Shown: positions 12,315 through 20,994 of the stretch, piece by piece
Layout: every line of letters starts with the position of its first letter
Numbering within the stretch: position 1 is the stretch's first letter
Assembly: GCF_017968885.1 (NCBI RefSeq)
Contig: NZ_CP072913.1
Span: 5,496,501-5,560,500 of the forward strand
Direction: 5' to 3'
Length of the DNA: 64,000 bases
Source of the DNA: Pseudomonas sp. Tri1
GTDB taxonomy: Bacteria > Pseudomonadota > Gammaproteobacteria > Pseudomonadales > Pseudomonadaceae
Translations under genes and position numbers: made by a program
The notes under the pieces: generated by a model
What the model was told of the DNA's origin: nothing
The model's input: the letters and a program-made list of their open reading frames with translations, nothing else
Database searches by the model: none

Positions 12315-13094
12315 ATGCTGATGGTGATTTCCCCCGCCAAGACCCTCGATTACGAAACACCGCCGGCCACCGAACGCTTTACCCAACCGCAATACCTGGA
12401 CCACTCCCAGGAACTGGTCGAGCAACTGCGTGAACTCTCTCCGGCACAGATCAGCGCGCTGATGCACGTCTCCGACAAGATCGGCGGCCTGAATGCCGCG
12501 CGGTTCGGCAGTTGGACGCCGGCGTTCACCCCGGACAATGCCAAACAGGCCCTGCTGGCCTTCAAGGGGGATGTGTACACCGGTCTTGATGCACAGAGCT
12601 TTGGTGAAGCCGATTTCGACTACGCGCAACAGCACCTGCGCATGCTCTCCGGCCTTTATGGCCTGCTGCGCCCGCTGGACCTGATGCAACCGTATCGCCT
12701 GGAAATGGGCACGAAGTTGGCCAACGCCCGGGGCAAGGACCTGTATGCCTTCTGGGGAACGCGCATCAGCGAATGGCTGAATGAAGCCCTGGCGGAACAA
12801 GGCGATGACGTGCTGTTGAACCTGGCCTCCAACGAGTACTTTTCGGCGGTCAAGCGCAGTGCACTGAAAGCGCGCATCATCGATACCGAGTTCAAGGACC
12901 TGAAAAACGGTCAGTACAAAATCATCAGCTTCTACGCCAAAAAAGCCCGGGGCTTGATGAGCCGGTTTGTCATTCAGGAGCGGATCAACGATCCCGCGGC
13001 GCTCAAACAATTCGATGTGCAGGGCTACCGCTTCAACGCAGAACAATCGAGCCCGGACAAGCTGATATTCCTGCGTGACCATGCCCCTGAATAA
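12315..13094 (+). CDS. yaaA: Peroxide stress protein YaaA (UPF0246/DUF328)
   Basis: 259-residue cytosolic protein opening with the family signature [16 protein letters not shown], with [26 protein letters not shown] and [18 protein letters not shown] further on. In E. coli YaaA lowers free iron and limits DNA damage during hydrogen peroxide stress and binds DNA; that role is inferred by family. A strong AAGGAG site precedes the ATG. A GC hairpin (GCCCCCG / CGGGGGC, 13112-13128) follows the gene but has no T run, so its termination strength is doubtful. Confidence 0.93.
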   Translation: MLMVISPAKTLDYETPPATERFTQPQYLDHSQELVEQLRELSPAQISALMHVSDKIGGLNAARFGSWTPAFTPDNAKQALLAFKGDVYTGLDAQSFGEADFDYAQQHLRMLSGLYGLLRPLDLMQPYRLEMGTKLANARGKDLYAFWGTRISEWLNEALAEQGDDVLLNLASNEYFSAVKRSALKARIIDTEFKDLKNGQYKIISFYAKKARGLMSRFVIQERINDPAALKQFDVQGYRFNAEQSSPDKLIFLRDHAPE

Positions 13095-13249
13095 AGCATA
13101 ACTATATAACCGCCCCCGCATCGGGGGCCTCGATCAAACTACAACTTGTCATCTATCTTCCCCTCCCTCTTCGCCGGTTCCATGGCGTCAACAAATCGTC
13201 CTACCCCTTCGCTAACTTTTCTTTCACTCGACACTCGTCAGTTTTTTGC

Positions 13250-13362
13250 GTAGTGGCACAAAAAATTTTCAACCGTAGTGGCACAAAAACATCTATCCCT
13301 CTTAACTCCCCATTAATAAAGGATGAAATGGCAAGTGCCATCATCTTGAGACCAGTGCCATC
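13250..13362. promoter_or_regulatory. Cluster of TGGCA/TGCCA half-sites
   Basis: Exact direct repeat GTAGTGGCACAAAAA at 13250-13264 and 13275-13289 (25-base period), followed by the palindrome ATGGCA-AG-TGCCAT at 13328-13341 and a further AGTGCCATC at 13354-13362. Five half-sites within 113 bases suggest a cooperative DNA-binding protein; AmrZ, which binds GGC-containing sites at algD in P. aeruginosa, is a candidate by inference only. Confidence 0.5.
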
Positions 13363-13407
13363 TTTGCAAATATTTCGAAAAATTTCGAAAATCGCGATGA
13401 GCGGATC

Positions 13408-13435
13408 GGAACTATGTGAAATTGCACGGCTCATA
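13408..13435 (+). promoter_or_regulatory. Candidate AlgU (sigma-22) promoter of algD
   Basis: GGAACTA at 13408-13414, a 16-base spacer and TCATA at 13431-13435, against the AlgU pattern GAACTT-N16/17-TCNNA. It would give a leader of roughly 465 bases, comparable to the long algD leader of P. aeruginosa. One mismatch in the -35 element. Confidence 0.4.
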
Positions 13436-13785
13436 CCACCCGTAACGATTCTCGCCGTGCGTGTAAGAGATGACTTACATAGGCCGTCGATCCAAGTAAC
13501 CAAGTTGTCATGGCAATTTAGCGAAACGGTCGCCTATTTGGATCCATCTTATAAAGGACAGGAGATAACGCACCATTACTATCCCCTACAAGGCCAAGGC
13601 TGCGCCCCTATAACGTGCTCACCTGAGCACACAAGCTTCTGATTTTGTGGGCTTTTGCCAGGGATCAGAGGTGAGAGACTTTTTGCACGAGCGTTCTTGA
13701 TCAACAGGGACTGGCTGCATAACAGGGCAGGTCATAACAACTAGGCCGCTTTGCGCACAACTTGAGTGCACTTATTTAGACACTC

Positions 13786-13814
13786 GGAACTTAGTATGCC
13801 TGCACACGGCACTG
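13786..13814 (+). promoter_or_regulatory. Second, weaker AlgU-like -35 element
   Basis: A perfect GGAACTT at 13786-13792, but 16-17 bases later the sequence (GCACTG) is a poor -10. It may be a decoy or a secondary start nearer to algD. Confidence 0.25.
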
Positions 13815-13906
13815 TGGCGCCTGCATTCCACACTTCCGAGTGCTCGATGACCGCTGAACACTATTAACTCCGGCCATTTAATGGCGTGAAAACAGAGGTA
13901 AATGCG

Positions 13907-15223
13907 ATGCGCATTAGCATATTTGGTTTGGGTTACGTCGGTGCAGTATGTGCCGGTTGCCTGTCTGCACGGGGCCATGATGTAGTTGGCGTAGATGTCG
14001 CCAAAGACAAAATCGACATGATCAACGCCGGTAAATCTCCTATCGTTGAACCAGGTCTTGGCGAGCTGTTGGCACAAGGTATCGAAACAGGCCGCCTGCG
14101 CGGCACCACCAACTTCGCCGAAGCTATTCGCGATACTGACCTGTCGATGATTTGTGTCGGCACACCGAGTAAAAAGAACGGCGACCTGGAACTGAACTAC
14201 ATCGAAGCCGTGTGCCGCGAGATCGGTTTTGTCCTGCGCGACAAGACCACCCGTCACACCATCGTAGTTCGCAGCACCGTACTGCCGGGCACCGTGGCAA
14301 ACGTGGTCATCCCGATCCTCGAAGACTGCTCCGGCAAGAAAGCCGGCGTTGATTTCGGTGTCGCGGTCAACCCTGAGTTCCTGCGCGAAAGCACCGCGAT
14401 CAAAGACTACGATCAACCTCCGATGACCGTGATCGGCGAGTTCGACAAAGCCTCTGGCGACGTCCTGCAATCGCTGTACGAAGAACTCGATGCGCCGATC
14501 ATTCGCAAGGACATCGCTGTCGCCGAGATGATCAAGTACACCTGCAACGTGTGGCACGCCACCAAGGTGACCTTCGCCAACGAAATCGGCAACATCGCCA
14601 AGGCAGTCGGCGTCGATGGCCGTGTGGTGATGGACGTGGTCTGCCAGGACAAGGCTTTGAACCTGTCCCAGTACTACATGCGCCCTGGCTTCGCCTTCGG
14701 CGGCTCGTGCCTGCCCAAGGACGTCCGCGCCCTGACCTACCGCGCCGGCTCCCTGGACGTGGAAGCGCCGCTGCTCAACTCGCTGATGCGTAGCAACGAA
14801 TCCCAAGTGCAGAACGCTTTCGACATCGTTTCCAGCCATGACAAGCGCAAGGTCGCCCTGCTGGGCCTGAGCTTCAAGGCCGGCACCGACGACCTGCGTG
14901 AAAGCCCGCTGGTAGAACTGGCAGAAATGCTGATCGGCAAGGGTTTCGAACTGAAAATCTACGACAGCAACGTCGAATACGCCCGCGTCCACGGTGCGAA
15001 CAAGGATTACATCGAGTCGAAGATCCCTCACGTCTCGTCCTTGCTCAACTCCGATTTCGACGCAGTGATCGATAGCTCCGACATCATCATCCTGGGCAAC
15101 CGCGATGAGAAGTTCCGAGCACTGACCGAGAACGTACCGGAAGGCAAGCAGGTCATCGACCTGGTTGGCTTCATGTCCAAGGCCACCTCCGCGAGTGGCC
15201 GGACCGAAGGCATCTGCTGGTAA
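13907..15223 (+). CDS. algD: GDP-mannose 6-dehydrogenase AlgD
   Basis: Commits GDP-mannose to alginate by two-step NAD-dependent oxidation to GDP-mannuronic acid in the cytosol. 438 residues. The N-terminal Rossmann motif GLGYVGAVCAG and VVGVDVAKDKI are followed by the central NEFLRES segment (as NPEFLRESTAIKDYD) and the catalytic cysteine in GFAFGGSCLPKDVRAL (about residue 268). The start at 13907 gives the standard MRISIFGLGYVG N-terminus with GAGG eight bases upstream; the longer frame from 13886 is not needed. First gene of the 12-gene alginate operon, downstream of the long regulatory region; a strong hairpin follows the stop. Confidence 0.97.
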   Translation: MRISIFGLGYVGAVCAGCLSARGHDVVGVDVAKDKIDMINAGKSPIVEPGLGELLAQGIETGRLRGTTNFAEAIRDTDLSMICVGTPSKKNGDLELNYIEAVCREIGFVLRDKTTRHTIVVRSTVLPGTVANVVIPILEDCSGKKAGVDFGVAVNPEFLRESTAIKDYDQPPMTVIGEFDKASGDVLQSLYEELDAPIIRKDIAVAEMIKYTCNVWHATKVTFANEIGNIAKAVGVDGRVVMDVVCQDKALNLSQYYMRPGFAFGGSCLPKDVRALTYRAGSLDVEAPLLNSLMRSNESQVQNAFDIVSSHDKRKVALLGLSFKAGTDDLRESPLVELAEMLIGKGFELKIYDSNVEYARVHGANKDYIESKIPHVSSLLNSDFDAVIDSSDIIILGNRDEKFRALTENVPEGKQVIDLVGFMSKATSASGRTEGICW

Positions 15224-15231
15224 GTCTGTTT

Positions 15232-15257
15232 GCCGGTCGGGCTCAGGCCCGACCGGC
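15232..15257 (+). other. Strong hairpin between algD and alg8
   Basis: Perfect 11-bp stem GCCGGTCGGGC (15232-15242), loop TCAG, GCCCGACCGGC (15247-15257), followed by CTTTCG. The T run is too short for an efficient Rho-independent terminator; it may be a partial terminator or an mRNA-stabilising 3' structure for algD. Confidence 0.75.
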
Positions 15258-15315
15258 CTTTCGCCTGCCTTAACCCATCGGGCCGCCCACAAGGCCCGCC
15301 CGAGAATAGAGACGG

Positions 15316-16806
15316 ATGCAGATTATGCACAGGCTAAAGCACGGCCTGCTTCAGGCCGCCGGTTGGCTGTTTTACTTGAGTTTATTGATGGGCATCGCCA
15401 CGGCGTTGCCTGCGTCCACGTTCGACTCCGAATCCAAGGACTTTATCTTCCTGATCGGCGCCGTGGGCATTTGGCGTTACTCCATGGGAGCGACGCATTT
15501 CGTGCGCGGCATGATCTTCCTGTACATCGTCTACCCACACCTGCGCCGCAAGGTTCGCAAGCTGGGCAACGCGGCGGATCCGTCCCACGTGTACCTGATG
15601 GTCACCAGCTTCCGGATCGACGCGCTCACCACCGCCCAGGTCTACAGCTCGGTGATCCGCGAAGCCATCGACTGCGGGCTGCCCACTACTGTGGTTTGCT
15701 CCATCGTGGAAATGTCCGACGAACTGTTGGTCAAGAGCCTCTGGGCCCGCATGAACCCACCAGAACGGGTCAAGCTGGACTTCGTACGCATCCCCGGCAC
15801 TGGCAAGCGTGACGGCCTGGCCTTTGGTTTCCGCGCCATTTCCCGGCACTTGCCGGACGACCGTGCGGTGGTTGCCGTGATCGACGGTGACACCGTGCTC
15901 GCCGAAGGCGTGGTACGCAAGACCGTGCCGTGGTTCCAGCTGTTCGGCAACGTCGGCGGCCTGACCACCAACGAGTTCTGCGAAGTGCGCGGCGGCTACA
16001 TCATGAGCGAATGGCACAAGCTGCGTTTCGCCCAGCGCCATATCAACATGTGCTCCATGGCCCTGTCCAAGCGCGTGCTGACCATGACCGGACGCATGTC
16101 GGTGTTTCGCGCCACTGTGGTGACGAACCCGGATTTCATCGCCGATGTGGAAAGCGACTCGCTGCAACACTGGCGCCTGGGTCGCTTCAAGTTTCTCACC
16201 GGTGATGACAAGTCGAGCTGGTTCAGCCTGATGCGCCTGGGCTACGACACCTTCTACGTGCCCGATGCGGCGATCAACACCGTCGAGCATCCGCCGGAAA
16301 AAAGCTTTATCAAGGCCAGTCGCAAACTGATGTTCCGCTGGTACGGCAACAACCTGCGGCAGAACTCCCGGGCCCTGGGCCTGGGCATGCGGCGTCTGGG
16401 CCTGTTTACCTCAGTGGTGCTGTTCGATCAGCGCGTGTCGATGTGGACCTCGCTGCTGGGCCTGACCGTGGCACTGATCGCCAGCTTCAAATACGGCACC
16501 GCGTTCATCCTGGTGTACCTGCTGTGGATCGGCATCACTCGGTTGATCCTGACCTTGCTGCTGTCGTGCTCCGGACACCGGATCGGCCCTGCCTACCCGG
16601 CGATTCTCTATTACAACCAGATCGTCGGCGCACTGGTGAAGATTTACGTGTTCTTCCGCCTCGACCAACAGTCCTGGACTCGCCAGCCCACCCATCTGAC
16701 CCGTGATCTCGCCAGCTTTCAACGTTGGTTCAACACTTGGTCGTCTCGGACCATGACCTTCTCCGCCGGCAGCATTTTTGTCGCCGTGCTGCTGACGATG
16801 GTCTGA
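15316..16806 (+). CDS. alg8: Alginate polymerase Alg8 (glycosyltransferase 2)
   Basis: Inner-membrane GT-2 enzyme that polymerises mannuronate from GDP-mannuronic acid. 496 residues (493 if the second ATG, 15325, is used; the ribosome site AGAGACGG does not clearly decide). Membrane segments at about residues 13-30 and 42-60, then the cytosolic catalytic domain with [13 protein letters not shown], the nucleotide-binding [26 protein letters not shown] and the acceptor-side [15 protein letters not shown] with TGDDKSSW; several further membrane helices follow from about residue 370. Works with Alg44, whose PilZ domain confers c-di-GMP dependence. Confidence 0.96.
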   Translation: MQIMHRLKHGLLQAAGWLFYLSLLMGIATALPASTFDSESKDFIFLIGAVGIWRYSMGATHFVRGMIFLYIVYPHLRRKVRKLGNAADPSHVYLMVTSFRIDALTTAQVYSSVIREAIDCGLPTTVVCSIVEMSDELLVKSLWARMNPPERVKLDFVRIPGTGKRDGLAFGFRAISRHLPDDRAVVAVIDGDTVLAEGVVRKTVPWFQLFGNVGGLTTNEFCEVRGGYIMSEWHKLRFAQRHINMCSMALSKRVLTMTGRMSVFRATVVTNPDFIADVESDSLQHWRLGRFKFLTGDDKSSWFSLMRLGYDTFYVPDAAINTVEHPPEKSFIKASRKLMFRWYGNNLRQNSRALGLGMRRLGLFTSVVLFDQRVSMWTSLLGLTVALIASFKYGTAFILVYLLWIGITRLILTLLLSCSGHRIGPAYPAILYYNQIVGALVKIYVFFRLDQQSWTRQPTHLTRDLASFQRWFNTWSSRTMTFSAGSIFVAVLLTMV

Positions 16807-16841
16807 CCGGACTTGAATGAATTAACTAGGAAATCGCCCCT

Positions 16842-18011
16842 ATGAACACCGCCGTGAATGTCAACGTAGTGCATGAATCCGAAGCCCAGCGCCAACACGC
16901 CCGAGTGAAAATCCCGGCCAAGTTGCGTTTCTTCGGCCCCGACCGAACGCCGATGGAAGTCAAGGTCCTGGACCTGTCCGCCGGTGGCCTGTGCTTCAAC
17001 GCCGGCCAGATGCCGCTCAAGGTCGGCGAGTCCTACAAGGGTCGCCTGCAGTTCGTGATCGACAACCTTGGCCTGGCCATGGACGTGGAACTGCAGATCC
17101 GCTCCTACGATCGCCAGACCGGCCGCACCGGTTGCCAGTTCCAGAACCTGGAACCTCGGGACATCTCGACACTGCGCCACATCATCACTTCGCACCTGGC
17201 CGGTGACATCGTCGGCGTCGGCGACGTGCTGGCGACCTTGCAGCGCGACAACTTCACCAAGGCGCGCAAGCAAAAGGACGAGAACGGTGGCATGAGCGCC
17301 CTCGCCCGCCTGCGGGCCGTGACCTTCAGCCTGGCGATCTTCCTCGTCGGCCTGGCAGCGTTCGGTTTCATCTTCAAGTCGGTGTACGGCATGTACTTCG
17401 TCAGCCACGCCCAGGCGGGCCTGGTGAACGTACCAGGCATGGCCATCACCATGCCGCGCGACGGCACCGTACAGAGCCTGGTCAAGGCTGACGGTGTGGC
17501 CGCCAAGGGCGCCCCATTGGCGACCTTCAGCACCAGCATGCTCGATGTGCTCAAAGGTCACCTGGACGACAACCAGCTGCAACCGGCCAAGGTCGAGGAA
17601 CTGTTCGGCAAGCAAATGACCGGCACCCTGACCTCTCCGTGCGACTGCATCGTGGCTCAGCAACTGGTGTCCAACGGTCAGTACGCCAGCAAGGGCGACG
17701 TGATCTTCCAACTGGTTCCACGAGGCGCCGAAGCCAACGTCGAGGCGCGCTTCTCCTATCGCCAGTTCGGCGACGTGCGTCCAGGTACCCCGGTCAGCTT
17801 CCAGGTGGCCGGCGAAGACGCCATCCGCACCGGCAAGATCGTCAGCAGCACCAGCCTGAAAAGCGAAGACCTGTCCTCCGATATCCGTGTGCTGATCAAG
17901 CCTGACGAACCTCTGGACAGCTCCCTGTCCGGCCGTCCGGTAGAAGTCAACAGCGACCGTGGCCCGAACCTGAGCTGGCTGATCGCCAAAGCCATGGCCG
18001 TCGGTCTTTAA
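16842..18011 (+). CDS. alg44: Alginate co-polymerase Alg44 (PilZ domain, membrane fusion-like)
   Basis: 389 residues. N-terminal cytosolic PilZ domain (about 14-120) with the c-di-GMP motifs RQHAR and DLSAGG; one membrane helix at about 155-180 (FSLAIFLVGLAAFGFIF); and a periplasmic domain resembling membrane-fusion adaptors (GTVQSLVKADGVAAKGAPLATF, GTLTSPCDCIVAQQLVSNG). Binding of c-di-GMP is needed for polymerisation by Alg8. ATG at 16842, 35 bases after alg8. Confidence 0.96.
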   Translation: MNTAVNVNVVHESEAQRQHARVKIPAKLRFFGPDRTPMEVKVLDLSAGGLCFNAGQMPLKVGESYKGRLQFVIDNLGLAMDVELQIRSYDRQTGRTGCQFQNLEPRDISTLRHIITSHLAGDIVGVGDVLATLQRDNFTKARKQKDENGGMSALARLRAVTFSLAIFLVGLAAFGFIFKSVYGMYFVSHAQAGLVNVPGMAITMPRDGTVQSLVKADGVAAKGAPLATFSTSMLDVLKGHLDDNQLQPAKVEELFGKQMTGTLTSPCDCIVAQQLVSNGQYASKGDVIFQLVPRGAEANVEARFSYRQFGDVRPGTPVSFQVAGEDAIRTGKIVSSTSLKSEDLSSDIRVLIKPDEPLDSSLSGRPVEVNSDRGPNLSWLIAKAMAVGL

Positions 18012-18026
18012 GTCGAGGATATGCCC

Positions 18027-19478
18027 GTGACCATTACAAAAATCCTGAACACGCCGCAGACCCTGTGGGAGCGAGCTCGCTCGCGAAACTCCCACACCGG
18101 GTTTGCGATGTGCGCACTGGCGCTGGCAGTCAGCCTCAGCGGCTGCGCCGGCTTGCCCGACCAGCGCCTGGCCAACGAAGCGCTCAAGCGCGGCGACACG
18201 GCGCTGGCGCAACAGAACTATCAGCAACTGGCAGACCTGGGCTATAGCGAAGCCCAGGTGGGCCTGGCCGATATCCAGGTGGACAGTCGTGATCCCGAGC
18301 AGATGAAAAAAGCCGAGGCGACTTACCGCGCCGCGGCCGATATTTCGCCACGTGCCCAGGCTCGCCTGGGTCGCCTGCTGGTGGCCAAGCCTGGTTCCAC
18401 CGAAGCTGAAAAACACGAAGCCGAGGGCCTGTTGAAGAAGGCCTTCGCCAACGGTGAAAGCGGTACCCTCATCCCCCTGGCGATGCTGTACCTGCAATAT
18501 CCCCACAGTTTCCCGAACGTCAATGCCCAGCAGCAGATCAGCCAATGGCGCAGCGCCGGTTACCCGGAAGCGGGCCTGGCGCAGATTCTGCTGTATCGCA
18601 CCCAAGGCACTTACGACCAGCATCTGGATGAAGTGGAAAAGGTCTGCAAGGCTGCACTGGCCACCACCGATATCTGCTACGTCGAACTGGCCACGGTCTA
18701 TCAGAAACGGGGTCAGCCAGACCAGCAGGCCGAGTTGCTCAAGCAGTTGCAGGCCGGCCACCGCACTGGCGTGGTATCCGCCCGGCGCGTAGACAGCGTC
18801 GCCCGGGTACTGGCCGACGCCAGCCTGGGCAAGACCGACGAGAAAACCGCCCAGTCGCTGCTCGAAGAAATCGCCCCGGCCTACCCCGCCGCCTGGGTCA
18901 GCCTGGCGCAACTGCTCTACGACTTCCCCGAGCTGGGCGACGTCGACAAGATGATGCAGTACCTGGAAAACGGTCGCGCAGCCGACCAGCCTCGTGCCGA
19001 ACTGCTGTTGGGCAAGCTCTATTACGAAGGCAAGTGGGTACCGGCTGACGCCAAGGCTGCCGAGGCGCATTTCCAGAAGGCCGTCGACCGCGAAGTGGCC
19101 GCCGATTATTACCTTGGCCAGATCTATCGCCGCGGTTACCTGGGCCAGGTGTATTCGCAAAAAGCCCTGGACCACCTGCTCAAGGCCGCCCGCAACGGCC
19201 AGAACAGTGCCGACTTTGCCATTGCCCAGCTGTTCTCCCAGGGCAAGGGGACCAAGCCCAACCCGGTCAACGCCTATGTGTTCAGCCAGTTGGCCAAGGC
19301 GCAGAACACCCCGCAAGCGACTGAACTTGCCCAGACACTCGAAACACAATTACCGCCGGAACAACTTGCACAAGCCCAACGCCTGCTAAAACAAGAGCAG
19401 GCCATTCGCGGCGCCATGAGCCCCGATACGCTGGAACTGCAAGCCCTAAAAGAAGATGACGGCGAGGAACCTCTATGA
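18027..19478 (+). CDS. algK: Alginate export lipoprotein AlgK (Sel1/TPR repeats)
   Basis: Outer-membrane lipoprotein with TPR/Sel1 repeats that aids AlgE placement and links it to the periplasmic alginate complex. Signal peptide with lipobox LSGC about 43-46 residues from the start, then [17 protein letters not shown] and repeats such as [23 protein letters not shown] and [26 protein letters not shown]. The GTG at 18027 is preferred because GAGG ends eight bases before it; an ATG at 18021 would be only two bases away. Unusual: the residues between start and hydrophobic core (TLWERARSR) are encoded by a REP element, see finding. The stop overlaps algE by four bases. Confidence 0.92.
   Translation: MTITKILNTPQTLWERARSRNSHTGFAMCALALAVSLSGCAGLPDQRLANEALKRGDTALAQQNYQQLADLGYSEAQVGLADIQVDSRDPEQMKKAEATYRAAADISPRAQARLGRLLVAKPGSTEAEKHEAEGLLKKAFANGESGTLIPLAMLYLQYPHSFPNVNAQQQISQWRSAGYPEAGLAQILLYRTQGTYDQHLDEVEKVCKAALATTDICYVELATVYQKRGQPDQQAELLKQLQAGHRTGVVSARRVDSVARVLADASLGKTDEKTAQSLLEEIAPAYPAAWVSLAQLLYDFPELGDVDKMMQYLENGRAADQPRAELLLGKLYYEGKWVPADAKAAEAHFQKAVDREVAADYYLGQIYRRGYLGQVYSQKALDHLLKAARNGQNSADFAIAQLFSQGKGTKPNPVNAYVFSQLAKAQNTPQATELAQTLETQLPPEQLAQAQRLLKQEQAIRGAMSPDTLELQALKEDDGEEPL
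18063..18099 (+). repeat. REP element inside the algK coding sequence
   Basis: CCTGTGGGAGCGAGCTCGCTCGCGA followed by a short inverted CCCACA end. It differs at one position from the intergenic consensus and is in frame, encoding L-W-E-R-A-R-S-R. Confidence 0.9.
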
Positions 19479-20968
19479 AGCCTTTGAAGCTCAATCCTTT
19501 TGTTCAGGCCGGTATTGGCCTGTCGTTTGCCCTGTTGTGGTCCTGCCCCACCCTGGCGGCCCTGACCGATGACAAGAACTTTGGCCTGGAAGTGAAAATC
19601 ACTGGCCAATCCGAAGACGACCGCGACCTCGGCACCCAGAGCGGTGGCGACGTCAACGGTATCGGCCTGGACCTGCGTCCTTGGGTCTACGGCGAAAGCG
19701 GCGCCTGGAGCGCCTACGCCATGGCCCAGGCCGTGACGTCTACCGACATCATCGAGACCGACACCCTGCAACAGTCCGATGACGCCACCCAACAGACTGA
19801 CAGCGGCGACCGCGAAGCCAAGAAAAGCTACCTGGCGATGCGCGAATTCTGGATTGGCTACCGGGGGCTGACCCCTTACCCTGGCGAGCAGTTGAAGTTC
19901 GGTCGCCAGCGCCTGCGTAACGACGACGGCCAATGGCGCGACACCAACATCGAGGCTCTGAACTGGACCTTCGATACCACGCTATTGCGCGCCAACCTCG
20001 GCGTCGCCGAACGTTTCAGCGAATACCGCACCGATCTCAAGGAACTGTCCCCCAAGGACAAGGATCGCCTGCACGTCTACGGCGACGTGGGTTACCAATG
20101 GATGCCCGGCCAATGGGCCGGTATCCGTGCCCACCATTCCCATGACAATGGCAGCCTCGATTATCCGACCCCGGGCGAACCTACCGATACCCTGGACAAG
20201 ACCCAGAACGGTGACATCTCCTGGCTGGGCCTGGAAGCCAATAGCGACGCCTATAACTGGCGCAACACGAACACCGTCAACTACTGGGCCAGCATCACCG
20301 GCATGAGCGGCGAGCGCGACACCGTCAACCCGCTCAACGCCGACGGCACGCGCCCGACAGAAGCCAAGCACAGCGATGACGTGGACGGCTGGGCCACTGA
20401 CCTGGGTATTCGCCTGCGGCTCGACCCGCAATGGCAAGTCGGTGCGGCCTATGCCCGCGCCAGCGATGAGTACCAACAGAACGGCCTGCAGAGCAACCGC
20501 TCGAACTTCACCGGCACTCGCTCGCGGGTCCACCGTTTCGGCGAGGCTTTCCGCGGCGAAATGGCCAACACCCAGAGCGCCAGCCTGTTCGGCTCCTGGC
20601 AGCTGCGTGACGAATACGACGCCAGCCTTGTGTACCACAAGTTCTGGCGCGTGGACGGCAACAAGCCAGTGGGCAGCAACGGCATCAACGCCGTGGAGAA
20701 CAACACCGACGACGTGACAGGCGCAATTCTGTCCACCTCGTCCCTGCCGCTGCGTGACGGTAACAAGGACCTGGGCCAGGAAGTCGATCTGGTAGTCACC
20801 AAGTACTTCAAACAAGGCCTGCTACCAGCCGCGCTGAGCCAGTCCATCGACGAGCCGTCGGCGCTGGTGCGTTTGCGTGGTGGGGTGTTCAAGCCAGGCG
20901 ACGCCTACGGCAAAGAGGTCGATTCGTACATGCATCGCGCCTTTGTCGACGTGATCTGGCGCTTCTGA
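19475..20968 (+). CDS. algE: Alginate outer-membrane export porin AlgE
   Basis: 497-residue beta-barrel that conducts the polymer across the outer membrane. Signal peptide to about residue 29 ([12 protein letters not shown]), then alternating beta-strand sequence such as [19 protein letters not shown] and [19 protein letters not shown]; Arg-rich strands and periplasmic/extracellular loops rich in Asp and Asn; the C-terminus ends in Phe (VDVIWRF), the usual barrel-assembly signal. ATGA overlap with algK and an immediate junction with algG support translational coupling. Confidence 0.96.
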   Translation: MKPLKLNPFVQAGIGLSFALLWSCPTLAALTDDKNFGLEVKITGQSEDDRDLGTQSGGDVNGIGLDLRPWVYGESGAWSAYAMAQAVTSTDIIETDTLQQSDDATQQTDSGDREAKKSYLAMREFWIGYRGLTPYPGEQLKFGRQRLRNDDGQWRDTNIEALNWTFDTTLLRANLGVAERFSEYRTDLKELSPKDKDRLHVYGDVGYQWMPGQWAGIRAHHSHDNGSLDYPTPGEPTDTLDKTQNGDISWLGLEANSDAYNWRNTNTVNYWASITGMSGERDTVNPLNADGTRPTEAKHSDDVDGWATDLGIRLRLDPQWQVGAAYARASDEYQQNGLQSNRSNFTGTRSRVHRFGEAFRGEMANTQSASLFGSWQLRDEYDASLVYHKFWRVDGNKPVGSNGINAVENNTDDVTGAILSTSSLPLRDGNKDLGQEVDLVVTKYFKQGLLPAALSQSIDEPSALVRLRGGVFKPGDAYGKEVDSYMHRAFVDVIWRF

Positions 20969-20994
20969 TGCGAATGGCCATGGGAGTGCCCGAT

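Larger units (their letters stand above)
13095..13906. promoter_or_regulatory. AT-rich algD upstream regulatory region
   Basis: 812 bases, clearly AT-richer than the flanks, upstream of the alginate operon. In P. aeruginosa the algD upstream region is long and bound by AlgR, AmrZ, AlgB and other factors with AlgU as sigma factor. Seen here: TGGCA/TGCCA half-site cluster 13250-13362, candidate AlgU promoters at 13408 and 13786, tandem GGA motifs at 13555-13565, and a repeated ATTTCGAAA (13372 and 13382). I did not find an exact CCGTTCGTC AlgR box. An open frame at 13253-13642 has no familiar sequence and is not called. Confidence 0.75.

Noticed and set aside
13112..13128. Possible terminator after yaaA
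   Set aside because: The stem is sound but no T run follows; mentioned only within the yaaA entry.
13253..13642. 129-codon frame in the algD upstream region
   Set aside because: Sits in the regulatory stretch, starts on the direct repeat, has no ribosome site and no familiar protein pattern.
13772..15292. 506-codon minus-strand frame opposite algD
   Set aside because: Antisense shadow of algD with no independent support.
16719..19349. 876-codon minus-strand frame across alg44 and algK
   Set aside because: Longest shadow in the window, but a GC-skew effect of well-supported alginate genes; no ribosome site and no recognisable domain.
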